DNA from: Bacteroidales bacterium
GTDB taxonomy: Bacteria > Bacteroidota > Bacteroidia > Bacteroidales > UBA10428
DNA length: 64,000 nt
Assembly: GCA_035299085.1 (NCBI GenBank)
Contig: DATGXG010000014.1
Coordinates: forward strand, 62,001-126,000
Direction of reading: 5' to 3'
Made by a program: the position numbers and the translations under genes. Under the pieces are notes generated by a model, which saw nothing but the letters and a program-made list of their open reading frames with translations, was not told where the DNA came from and made no database searches. Positions 34,991 to 42,381 of this stretch are shown in pieces (positions within the stretch are counted from its first letter, which is position 1; each line of letters begins with the position of its first letter).

Positions 34991-35653
34991 ATGAGGGAAT
35001 TGCCTGTAATAATTTCTATATTGATCTCCTTGCAAGGATTTACTCAAACCACATTGCCTCTTGTTGAATCTCCTGTTACAGCCAAACACAATACAATGGT
35101 CATTTTTTTCAGTGGTGACGGGGGATGGAGGGAACTTGACCAGGCAGTGACAGCTTACCTGAACTCAAAAAATATCCCTGTTGTCGGGGTGAACACGAAA
35201 AAGTATTTGTGGGAAGAAAAAAAGCCGGCTGAAATCGCTGACGATATTCAAACGCTGATTAAAAAATACGGAACCCTTTGGAAAGCTTCAAATGTCGTTC
35301 TCTTGGGCTATTCAATGGGCGCTGAAATTCTACCCCATTCAGTAAATGAACTGGAACCGGCTTATGCAGAAAAGATAAAAGATATGATTTTAATTGCCCC
35401 TGCACAGAATGCATGCTATGAAATAAAGCTGATATTTTATGCCTATGATACAAATGAAGGAGAGCCCATCATCGATCAGCTTAAAAAACTAAAAATTAAA
35501 AATGCATACTGCATTTGTGATGATCATAAAATATCCCTGTGCAAATCGGGACTTGACGGAGTAATCGACCATACCGAGCTTACCGGCGGTCATCATTTTG
35601 ACGGGGATTATGATGTACTGTGCGGTGTGATAGGGAAGAGGCTGAATTTGTGA
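34991..35653 (+). CDS. VirJ/AcvB-like alpha/beta hydrolase
   Basis: A 220-residue exported alpha/beta-hydrolase of the VirJ type. It has a short signal peptide (cleavage near GFTQT). The family signature FFSGDGGWRELD spans residues 39-50. The nucleophile elbow GYSMG places Ser108, and the histidine is probably in TGGHHFDGD. AcvB/VirJ proteins in proteobacteria act on aminoacylated phosphatidylglycerol in the periplasm; whether that holds here is unknown. It is the only plus-strand gene in this stretch. Confidence 0.82.
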   Translation: MRELPVIISILISLQGFTQTTLPLVESPVTAKHNTMVIFFSGDGGWRELDQAVTAYLNSKNIPVVGVNTKKYLWEEKKPAEIADDIQTLIKKYGTLWKASNVVLLGYSMGAEILPHSVNELEPAYAEKIKDMILIAPAQNACYEIKLIFYAYDTNEGEPIIDQLKKLKIKNAYCICDDHKISLCKSGLDGVIDHTELTGGHHFDGDYDVLCGVIGKRLNL

Positions 35654-35659
35654 AGAAAG

Positions 35660-35834
35660 GTTAATAGGCTAATAGGCTATTAGGCTATTAGGCTATTAGA
35701 CTGTTAGTCTGTTAGTATTTCATAGATTTCAAACAACCTTGAAACAACCTTGAAACAACCTTGAAACAACTTTGAAACAACTTTGAAACAACCTTGAAAC
35801 AACTTTGAAACAACTTTGAAACAACCTTGAAACT
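35660..35834. repeat. Tandem repeats: TAGGCTAT units, then an 11-bp unit
   Basis: 35660-35720 holds repeats of AGGCTATT and CTGTTAGT. 35730-35834 holds about nine copies of an 11-bp unit TTGAAACAACC with a C/T variant at its last base. There are no spacers, so it is not a CRISPR array. Confidence 0.8.
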
Positions 35835-35859
35835 TCTTTACTCCTGAACTCCTGAACTT

Positions 35860-36255
35860 CTAAACCTCTTCAGAGACCAGCCACTTAAAAAACTTTCCGA
35901 TCACAAAAACCCAGTTCTCTTCGCGGATGGCTTCAATTTCGCCCGTATCAAGCCAGATTCCTTTGCACTGTGTGCATAAGTCAATAATAACATGGTTATC
36001 CCTCCAGTGTTGAAGCTTCTGCAACGGCTCTGTATTACTGCATGAAGGACATATTACAGGTTGCAACTGCACTTTTTGAGAGGGAATTTTCCGGATCTCA
36101 TAAAAAGTAGGTTCGATCGTTTTTTCAAGTCTTTCCATTTCACCCTTGTCGAGCCAAATACCTCCGCACGACTCACAGTAATCGATATTCAGAAAGTACT
36201 TGAAGTCGAGGATAGTTTTATTTTTCAGTTCAACGGTACATCGCGGGCAGTTCAT
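35860..36255 (-). CDS. Double TFIIB-type zinc-ribbon protein
   Basis: A 131-residue protein made of two zf-TFIIB-like zinc ribbons. The first has CPRC, then YCESCGGIWLDKGEMERL (residues 3-45). The second has CPSC, then LCTQCKGIWLDTGEIEAI (residues 68-110). The WLDxGE signature is diagnostic. A short hydrophobic C-terminus (VFVIGKFFKWL) follows. The role is unknown, probably protein or nucleic-acid binding. It lies 18 bp downstream of 36274-36705. Confidence 0.85.
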   Translation of the reverse strand: MNCPRCTVELKNKTILDFKYFLNIDYCESCGGIWLDKGEMERLEKTIEPTFYEIRKIPSQKVQLQPVICPSCSNTEPLQKLQHWRDNHVIIDLCTQCKGIWLDTGEIEAIREENWVFVIGKFFKWLVSEEV

Positions 36256-36273
36256 GGTTGCTAATAAATCGGG

Positions 36274-36705
36274 TTAAACCAGCTTTTTATAATCTGCATC
36301 ATTGAATTCGCTTTCATCAAATGTAAGGTGCAGAAAACTATTACAGGCAGCCAATGTAGTAAATACTCCGATAATGTGTCTGAAATAGGGATCTTTTTTA
36401 ATAAGCATTGACATGGTAGTCTGTTTTGGCTTATCCGTAAGAATAGCCCATCGGAATCCCGTTTTTTGATCTGATAACTGCAACATGGGTATCAGGGTCT
36501 GCAATTCATTCACGGAAAGTCCCGGATCTGCGTTCACAGCGTTTGTGAGGGCTTTATGGACGTGTATGAAATCCGGATCAGAAGATTCAGAAAAAAAAAC
36601 ATCCCGCAGGTCTTCTAAACGTACATGATTTTCAATTACATCAACCAGAAGATTGCGGTCCTGATAAATTTTATACCGGATACTGGCTTTTTGAAATTCT
36701 GACAT
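36274..36705 (-). CDS. Conserved small protein, paralogue 1 (possibly SpoIIAA/STAS-like)
   Basis: A 143-residue cytoplasmic protein. The start ASIRYKIYQDRNLLVDVIE, the block FRWAILTDKPKQTTMSMLIK and the end GVFTTLAACNSFLHL are shared with 39718-40146. The alternation suggests an alpha/beta fold like the SpoIIAA/STAS-type single-domain proteins of Bacteroidota, but I cannot name a family with certainty. It lies 18 bp before the zinc-ribbon gene and 58 bp after the CoA-disulfide-reductase-like gene. Confidence 0.6.
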   Translation of the reverse strand: MSEFQKASIRYKIYQDRNLLVDVIENHVRLEDLRDVFFSESSDPDFIHVHKALTNAVNADPGLSVNELQTLIPMLQLSDQKTGFRWAILTDKPKQTTMSMLIKKDPYFRHIIGVFTTLAACNSFLHLTFDESEFNDADYKKLV

Positions 36706-36763
36706 GAAAATAATGGTTAACTAAAGTTAAGATTATTTTCGTAATAATCAAATGGTGAGTGTA

Positions 36764-38773
36764 TTATCTGTTCCGCATCATTTGCATAATTCCGCCTCCG
36801 TTTTTAACACGTGAATAACCATTCTGATTCAGAAACTGCATAGCGTAGGAAGAACGGGCGCCCGATGCACAATAAACTATAATTTCCCGCGTGAGGTCGC
36901 CCACTTCAGAGAGCCGGTGGGGCAGGGTATCCAGGGGAATATTCACCGCTCCCGGGTAGGCGCCTGATCTGAATTCCTGGGGGGTGCGGACGTCAATTAT
37001 AAGGGCTTCGTTTGATTCTACAGGGATATCGGTTTTTGATCCCTTGCTGATTTCTTCATCATTTTTTTTCTCTTTCGCCAAAGATTTTGAATCAACGGGT
37101 AAAAGATCAATTCTGACTTTATTAAAACCTGCTGCACGGGCGTATCGTTGTAGTGAAATGTGTCCGCCTGAAATATTATACACCTGATTAAAACCGGCCC
37201 CGTTTAGCATCCGTAAAGCCTGGTGTCCCTTCTTGCCTGATTCATCATAAACAATAAAAATACGGTCGGCCGGCAATTTATCCAGGTTTGATGAAAGCAG
37301 TTCAAGCGGAATATTGACCGCTCCCCCGATGTGCGATTTTTTAAAAGCAAAAACATCACGGACATCAATGAAGACGACATTTTTATCCGTAAGGAACGAA
37401 TCAAGTTCCGATACGCTAATGGCCGGACTGAATCCCGATATCCTGTTTTCGGCCGCATAAGCCGCCATATTGAGGGCATCGTTTGCAGTACCGATCGGTG
37501 GAGCGTAGGCAAAATCCACATCAGCCAGGTCGCTCACAGTTAATTTCGAAGCAACGGCTGTCGCCAGGACATCCAGTCGCTTATCGGCACCTTTGTACCC
37601 TGCTGTCTGTCCGCCAAGTATAATACCTGTTTTCCTGTCATACACCAGCATAACCGTTACATTTTCAGCACCCGGGTAATAAGAGGTATGATGTTCCTTG
37701 TGAACAACAACTGCCTCAGCATCAAATCCTGACTTTAATGCCTGTTTAAGCGATAATCCTGTAATGCCTGCCACCGCTTCAAACACGCGTACAACCGATG
37801 TGCCCTGGGCTCCTTTGTACGTATGCTTGCCTCCCAGAACATTTTCAGCAGCAATTCTTCCCTGTCGGTTTGCGGGACCTGCAAGCGGGATTCTGACTTT
37901 GCGGTTATTGACACGGTGCTCAATTTCGATCATGTCACCGGCTGCGTAAATAAAAGGATCGCTGGTTTGCAGGAAAGAATTCACAAGCAGCCCTCCTGAT
38001 TCACCGGTTTCGAGTCCTGATTCCTTTGCCAGTTGAAGAGTGGGCTTTACGCCGATCGACATCAACACCATGTCGGCCTGTATTTCAATGCCGTTGTCAA
38101 GATAAACCGATTTGCCTGTAATTTCCTTAACAGCTGATTGAGTATGGATTTCAACACCATATGATTGCAGCTCGGTTTCAAGGAAACCGGCAATCTCCGC
38201 ATCCATGACACTCATTACATGAGGCATCATTTCGGCAATATGAACCCTGAGGTCTTTTTTTACAAGGGCTTCAGCCATTTCAAGTCCGATAAATCCACCA
38301 CCTGCTATTACAGCTTTCTGCGGTTTTTTCTCTTCCATGAAACGATGGATTTTATCCATATCTTCGAGCGTCCACAGTGAAAAAACATGGTGCAGTGAGG
38401 CACCCGGGATTTCCGGAGTAACCGGCCTGCCGCCCTGGGCAAGGATGAGTTTGGTATATTCAAAAGTTTTCTGTTCCCCGGTGCGGGTATCTGTTGTTCT
38501 TACGGTTTTAGCTTTCCTGTCGATTGATGAAACCAGGGTGTGGGTATGAACTTCCACATCATATTGTTCTTTAAAACTTTCGGGACTCTGGAGGATCAGT
38601 TTGGAACGGTTTTTTATGTCACCGCCTATATAATAGGGCAATCCGCAGTTGGCAAATGAAATATCCGGTCCTGCTTCAAGCATGGTGATTTTTGCAGTTG
38701 ATGAGATTCTGCGTGCTTTGGCTGCTGCAGTGGCTCCGGCAGCAACACCTCCTATGATAACTATCTTTTCCAT
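36764..38773 (-). CDS. CoA-disulfide reductase-like flavoprotein with two rhodanese domains
   Basis: A 669-residue fusion. Residues 1-440 form a pyridine-nucleotide disulfide reductase: the FAD motif IIGGVAAGATAA, single active-site Cys43 (FANCGLPYYIGG) as in CoA-disulfide/NADH-persulfide reductases, the NAD motif VIAGGGFIGLEMAE and YAAGDMIE. Rhodanese 1 (about 455-545) reads VYDESGKKG where the catalytic Cys loop should be, so it is probably inactive. Rhodanese 2 (about 585-669) keeps VYCASGARS. Such fusions reduce CoA- or persulfide sulfur. A good -7 box lies 17 bp upstream of the ATG. Confidence 0.88.
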   Translation of the reverse strand: MEKIVIIGGVAAGATAAAKARRISSTAKITMLEAGPDISFANCGLPYYIGGDIKNRSKLILQSPESFKEQYDVEVHTHTLVSSIDRKAKTVRTTDTRTGEQKTFEYTKLILAQGGRPVTPEIPGASLHHVFSLWTLEDMDKIHRFMEEKKPQKAVIAGGGFIGLEMAEALVKKDLRVHIAEMMPHVMSVMDAEIAGFLETELQSYGVEIHTQSAVKEITGKSVYLDNGIEIQADMVLMSIGVKPTLQLAKESGLETGESGGLLVNSFLQTSDPFIYAAGDMIEIEHRVNNRKVRIPLAGPANRQGRIAAENVLGGKHTYKGAQGTSVVRVFEAVAGITGLSLKQALKSGFDAEAVVVHKEHHTSYYPGAENVTVMLVYDRKTGIILGGQTAGYKGADKRLDVLATAVASKLTVSDLADVDFAYAPPIGTANDALNMAAYAAENRISGFSPAISVSELDSFLTDKNVVFIDVRDVFAFKKSHIGGAVNIPLELLSSNLDKLPADRIFIVYDESGKKGHQALRMLNGAGFNQVYNISGGHISLQRYARAAGFNKVRIDLLPVDSKSLAKEKKNDEEISKGSKTDIPVESNEALIIDVRTPQEFRSGAYPGAVNIPLDTLPHRLSEVGDLTREIIVYCASGARSSYAMQFLNQNGYSRVKNGGGIMQMMRNR

Positions 38774-38790
38774 AAAATTATTTTATGTTG

Positions 38791-38798
38791 CAAAGGTA
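38791..38798 (-). promoter_or_regulatory. Candidate -7 box of the CoA-disulfide-reductase-like gene
   Basis: On the minus strand TACCTTTG fits the TAnnTTTG consensus and gives a leader of about 12 bases. No clear -33 box is visible. Confidence 0.4.
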
Positions 38799-38813
38799 GT
38801 GGCATGCTTTCAT

Positions 38814-38852
38814 AAAAAAACGCAGTCGCCCCCGGCCCGGGACAACTGCGTT
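38814..38852 (-). terminator. Intrinsic terminator of the lipoprotein gene (paralogue 2)
   Basis: On the minus strand AACGCAGT/ACTGCGTT arms surround a GC-rich loop (CCCGGGCC) and run into a T tract. It lies 27 bp after the stop codon of 38880-39557. Confidence 0.75.
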
Positions 38853-38879
38853 ATTGAGATAGGACAAGTTTTTTATTGT

Positions 38880-39557
38880 TTAATACTTGAAATAGGTGTA
38901 ATTATCCACGTTGCGATTACAGATAATGGTATCATTTATTTCATTGATTTGTCCCTCACGGAAAAGTCTCCAGCGAATGATAGTTTTTTTATCAGCATAC
39001 ACTTTGGTCTCAATGACCGATTCTATTTTCCCACCGATCCATCTGAATTCCATACTGTCACAATTGCCGGTTTCCGTGTAGTTTTTAATCTTATAGGGAT
39101 ATATGGTTTTCCCGTTAATTCCGTTGGATTCCCAGGTAAAATAAAGCGTATCGGTTAAATTGGTAATATCTTTTCGTTCTATTATAAATGTCAGGCCGGT
39201 AAGCTTGCGAACACCAAGAGTCACCTGATTCCTGTTCAGGTAAAAGTCACGGCAACTCAGCCTGTAGTTGGAAAATCCATACAGTGAATCACCCACAACG
39301 TAAAAATCATAGAAAACCCGTCCGTCCGGGTTAAGAGTATAGTTGAAGTGGCCTGCGTAATCGGTTCTCAACAGGTTTGTGCGGACAGGAACAAGTTTAT
39401 GGTCTGTTTCAATCAAATCATGAACTATTATTTCCTGGTTCGGAACCGCCTCGCGGGTAAGTTCATCCACAACCCTGCCTTCGACATGATTATCCACAGG
39501 GTCAAAGCAACCGGCAGATAGCAGGAGTATGGATCCGGCTATGAAGATTGGTTTCAA
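38880..39557 (-). CDS. Lipoprotein of unknown function (paralogue 2)
   Basis: About 225 residues if it starts at the TTG at 39557, which gives a proper lipoprotein signal (FIAGSILLLSAGC). The longer frame back to 39875 would run through the repeat-rich gap and overlap the next gene, so it is rejected. The protein is homologous along its length to 34185-34868: EGRVVDELTREAVPNQEIIVHDL, TLYFTWESNGINGKTIYPYKI, ESVIETKVYADKKTIIRW, YTYFKY. Function unknown. The gap 39558-39717 holds degenerate ACTCTGTGAAAC/CACAGAGAACCAC repeats. Confidence 0.6.
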   Translation of the reverse strand: MKPIFIAGSILLLSAGCFDPVDNHVEGRVVDELTREAVPNQEIIVHDLIETDHKLVPVRTNLLRTDYAGHFNYTLNPDGRVFYDFYVVGDSLYGFSNYRLSCRDFYLNRNQVTLGVRKLTGLTFIIERKDITNLTDTLYFTWESNGINGKTIYPYKIKNYTETGNCDSMEFRWIGGKIESVIETKVYADKKTIIRWRLFREGQINEINDTIICNRNVDNYTYFKY

Positions 39558-39717
39558 GGTTGAAAATGGTTTCTGTTCAGATGTTACACAGAGAACCACT
39601 GAGGAGGCACAAAGAACCACTGAGAGAAGTTTCCCTCTCTGTGAAACTCTGTGATACCTCTGTGAAACCCTGTGAAAATAAGTTGTAATATTACACAACC
39701 CTCGATGCGAAGCAATT

Positions 39718-40146
39718 TTACACGATTTTGTAGTCAGAATCGCTGAATTCTGTTTCTTCGAAATTAATGTCCAGAAAATGGGTGCATGCTTCAAGCGTCG
39801 TAAAAACGCCGACTGTATTGGCAAAGGAAGGAGCTTCTTTAATAAGCATTGAAAAAGCGGTTTGAAACGGTTCATCAGTCAGTATGGCCCATCGCAGGTT
39901 TGAATCATGTTTTTCTGATTCCACAAGGGTGACATAATGCTGCATTTCTTCAAGTGTAACCAGAGGTTTGGCAAGAATTACATTGGACAGTATTTTAGTA
40001 ACTGTATTAATTTTTTCATCTGATATTTCACTCAGAAAAAGTCTTTTGAGATCAGCAAGTGCAATTTCCTTTTCAAGGATATCAACAAGCAAATTCCGGT
40101 CCTCGTAAATCTTGTATCGTATGCTGGCATTTGAACTTTTTTTCAT
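39718..40146 (-). CDS. Conserved small protein, paralogue 2
   Basis: A 142-residue homologue of 36274-36705. Shared blocks are ASIRYKIYEDRNLLVDILE, LRWAILTDEPFQTAFSMLIK and GVFTTLEACTHFLDI. The ATG at 40146 is preferred to the one at 40182 because it aligns with the start of the paralogue. It lies 71 bp downstream of the YdeI-like gene. The function is unknown. Confidence 0.6.
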   Translation of the reverse strand: MKKSSNASIRYKIYEDRNLLVDILEKEIALADLKRLFLSEISDEKINTVTKILSNVILAKPLVTLEEMQHYVTLVESEKHDSNLRWAILTDEPFQTAFSMLIKEAPSFANTVGVFTTLEACTHFLDINFEETEFSDSDYKIV

Positions 40147-40217
40147 GTAAACGTATGGCTTTAAACTGAATTGCCCAATCACAGGCCAAATATACTGTTT
40201 TTCATTTCGGGCAACAC

Positions 40218-40769
40218 TTAAAACAATCTCTTTTTATCGCTGCTTGCTTCAATCAGTTTTGATAACCGGTTCTGCCGGGTGGTTTCTGTTTTAGCGCTGA
40301 GGATCCAATGAATGACTGTCCGGCGGTAAGAGGGAGCCTGCAGGTTGAAGAAATCCCATGCCGCAGTTTCTTTCTTAAACTGCGATTCCATTTCCGGTGT
40401 CAGTTGTCCGGGCTTATTCTCAAAACTATAAATTCCTGATTTTTCAGGTTTTCTTTTATTGAATGCATCCAGTCCTTCGGGGGTCATCAGTCCTTTTTGT
40501 GTGAGTTCCTCAACTTTTTTTATATTGATAGAGCTCCATACGCTGTTCGGATTGCGTGGGGTAAACCGGATGCTGTAGGAAACATCATCAATGGATCGGC
40601 GTATGCCGTCAATCCATCCGAAACAAAGTGCCTGGTCCACCGATTCACTCCATGTCATGGAAGGTTTCCCGGTTTTTGTTTTGTAAAAACCCACAACCAG
40701 CTCCTTTTTGGTTTTATAATGGTTTTGGAGCCATTCCCTGAATTCGTCTCGATTTTTGAAAAAGATCAT
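40218..40769 (-). CDS. YdeI/OmpD-associated family protein (copy 2)
   Basis: A 183-residue member of the YdeI/OmdA family. It shares with copy 1 at 2799-3374 the block DQALCFGWIDGIRR, FTPRNPNSVWSSIN and the C-terminal APSYRRTVIHWILSAKTETTRQNRL; the last is split here as APSYRRTVIHW and TRQNRLSKLIE. It is diverged enough to be an old paralogue. Function unknown. Upstream, 40790-40960 is filled with degenerate repeats. Confidence 0.85.
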   Translation of the reverse strand: MIFFKNRDEFREWLQNHYKTKKELVVGFYKTKTGKPSMTWSESVDQALCFGWIDGIRRSIDDVSYSIRFTPRNPNSVWSSINIKKVEELTQKGLMTPEGLDAFNKRKPEKSGIYSFENKPGQLTPEMESQFKKETAAWDFFNLQAPSYRRTVIHWILSAKTETTRQNRLSKLIEASSDKKRLF

Positions 40770-40789
40770 TTCTTGTTGTTTTGGTCTCT

Positions 40790-40960
40790 ATCGTCTCTAT
40801 AGTCCCTATGGTCCCTGAAAATTCAAACGGCGAATCTTTAATAAAGTACTACCTGTGCTGGCAGATTGCTTCACCCCGTAGGAACCGGGGTTCGCAATGA
40901 CGGCTGTTTCAAACGGCGAAGCCTTCAAACAGCGAAGCTTTCAAACGGCGAAGCCATCCA
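40790..40960. repeat. Degenerate repeats upstream of the YdeI-like copy 2
   Basis: Units CTCTATAGTCCCTATGGTCC (40795-40815) and CAAACGGCGAAGCC, imperfectly repeated four times from 40825 to 40960. No gene is visible. Confidence 0.6.
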
Positions 40961-40962
40961 AA

Positions 40963-41388
40963 CTACCGATCCGGTCTGTTATGTCTGATTTCCATCCAGT
41001 TTTCTGGTTGCGCTATGGGTTTAAATCCCACTTTGGAATACACTCCATGAGCGTCTTTGGTTAATAAAACCCATTGATATACATCCTTTAATTCCGGGTG
41101 TTTAAGGATAAAACTGATCATTGCCTGTCCGATGCCTTTTTTACGGTATCGTGTATCAACCACCACATCCATGATATAGGCAAAACGAGTCTTGTCAGAT
41201 ATTACCCGTGAATACCCGATCTGCTCATTATTCGCATCAAATGCTCCCACAATCAACGCCGAATTCTGTGCTCCCTGCATGACCTCCGCTTTGCCGATTC
41301 CCGGGCTCCACCAAACATCCTTCAGCATCAGGGTCACCTTTTCAAAATCCATTTCGTTGTAGCTGTATTTCAAAGTAAATTCTGTCAT
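40963..41388 (-). CDS. GNAT-family N-acetyltransferase
   Basis: A 141-residue acetyltransferase. The acetyl-CoA binding motif A is visible as VVDTRYRKKGIGQAMISFIL, with the R-x-x-G-x-G/A core RKKGIGQ near residue 85. GVYSKVGFKP near residue 120 is the typical late motif. The acceptor substrate is unknown. The gene lies 12 bp downstream of the TrmO-like gene and may be co-transcribed with it. Confidence 0.85.
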   Translation of the reverse strand: MTEFTLKYSYNEMDFEKVTLMLKDVWWSPGIGKAEVMQGAQNSALIVGAFDANNEQIGYSRVISDKTRFAYIMDVVVDTRYRKKGIGQAMISFILKHPELKDVYQWVLLTKDAHGVYSKVGFKPIAQPENWMEIRHNRPDR

Positions 41389-41400
41389 TGTTTAAATTTT

Positions 41401-41856
41401 TCACCAGTAATTTTTCATTATATCACTTGACCAGTTGGGTTGTTTTACATCTCCTTTCGGAAGATATTCGTTAAATACCGGTTTAATGTCAATAACCGGG
41501 GTTCCGTCAATTGCATCAAGATTTTTAACAATTAACTTTCGACCATCGCGGTAAATCAAATTTACAATTGTGGTTCCGATATGATTTGGCCTGTCCTTTT
41601 TTCTCTGGGCGAAGATACCGACTTTAGGATAAGCTTTGTTTTCCCTTGGATGTTCACTCCCGACAAATGTTTTTGATGATTTATTAAAATAAAAGATTAT
41701 CTCTAGATGGGAGAATTCTTCGATCCCATCCAGGCATTCATCAGGTAAGTCATCAGCCAGTAAAAAAGTGGATTCAACCGACGACCAGTTGTCATCAATC
41801 GGATCAGTCCTGTCATTTTTGACAAAACCTATGGGTTTAATAACAATTCTTCCCAT
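41401..41856 (-). CDS. TrmO/TsaA-like tRNA methyltransferase
   Basis: A 151-residue protein of the TrmO (YaeB/TsaA) family, whose E. coli member methylates N6 of t6A37 in tRNA using SAM. The N-terminal KPIGFVKND, the SAM-pocket motif GIFAQRKKDRPNHIG (usually RSPxRPNPIG) and LDAIDGTPVIDIKP are diagnostic. The R-K-K-D and H replacements in the pocket are off consensus, so the exact reaction is less certain. It is shorter than E. coli TrmO, which has a C-terminal extension. Confidence 0.78.
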   Translation of the reverse strand: MGRIVIKPIGFVKNDRTDPIDDNWSSVESTFLLADDLPDECLDGIEEFSHLEIIFYFNKSSKTFVGSEHPRENKAYPKVGIFAQRKKDRPNHIGTTIVNLIYRDGRKLIVKNLDAIDGTPVIDIKPVFNEYLPKGDVKQPNWSSDIMKNYW

Positions 41857-41926
41857 AATCTGAATTCTCTACCAAAATGTCGCCCCTGATGAATGAATGA
41901 AAAATGAAGAATGAATGAAAAATGAA

Positions 41927-41966
41927 CATTACTTCATTACTTCATTACTTCATTACTTCATTACTC
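41927..41966. repeat. 8-bp tandem repeat (CATTACTT), about five copies
   Basis: It lies between the TrmO-like gene and 41967-42350, preceded by a GAATGAAAAAT direct repeat (41891-41926). Confidence 0.7.
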
Positions 41967-42350
41967 CTATTTCTTTACTTTTTTGACATCCAGGGGCAAC
42001 GATCCGCCGTTCTGCGACCAGGTTCCGGTAATGGTGGAATCGTTCACCACAGTTCCGTCATACTGCCCGTTGATATCCGGTGCTTTAATGATAATTTTCT
42101 GTCCTTCCACGATAACGGGTCCGGCCGGTATGCCCGATGCACCCTGGTCGGGACTATCCAGGGTAACTGTAAGACTGTCCGGCTGTACAAGAGTCAGGTT
42201 AAAAACAACCCGCAATTCCATTCCCTCCGGTGAGAGTTTGCCCATCCAGGATCCGGGTAGAATGGTATTTTTAACCTTGTCCTGGGCATTCAGGGCACCA
42301 GATGTCGATAGGGCAACAATAGCAAGTAAGCAAAATATTGATTTTTTCAT
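41967..42350 (-). CDS. Small exported beta-rich protein
   Basis: A 127-residue secreted protein with signal peptide (cleavage after ALNAQ). The mature part matches the beta-barrel-like module that precedes alpha/beta hydrolase domains in Bacteroidota esterases: LPGSWMGKL, LRVVFNLTL, TLDSPDQGASGIP, GTWSQNGGSLPL. Here it stands alone without the hydrolase. The short gap to the T9SS gene (31 bp) suggests co-transcription or mere proximity; no function can be given. Confidence 0.65.
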   Translation of the reverse strand: MKKSIFCLLAIVALSTSGALNAQDKVKNTILPGSWMGKLSPEGMELRVVFNLTLVQPDSLTVTLDSPDQGASGIPAGPVIVEGQKIIIKAPDINGQYDGTVVNDSTITGTWSQNGGSLPLDVKKVKK

Positions 42351-42381
42351 TTTATAGGGTATTGATTACCAGTAAATATAA

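Noticed and set aside
35730..35834. Possible CRISPR array
   Set aside because: Direct 11-bp tandem repeat without spacers; no cas genes in the window.
38880..39875. Long version of lipoprotein paralogue 2 (331 codons)
   Set aside because: The extra N-terminus comes from repeat-rich spacer and overlaps the next gene; the TTG at 39557 gives a proper lipoprotein signal and matches the paralogue length.
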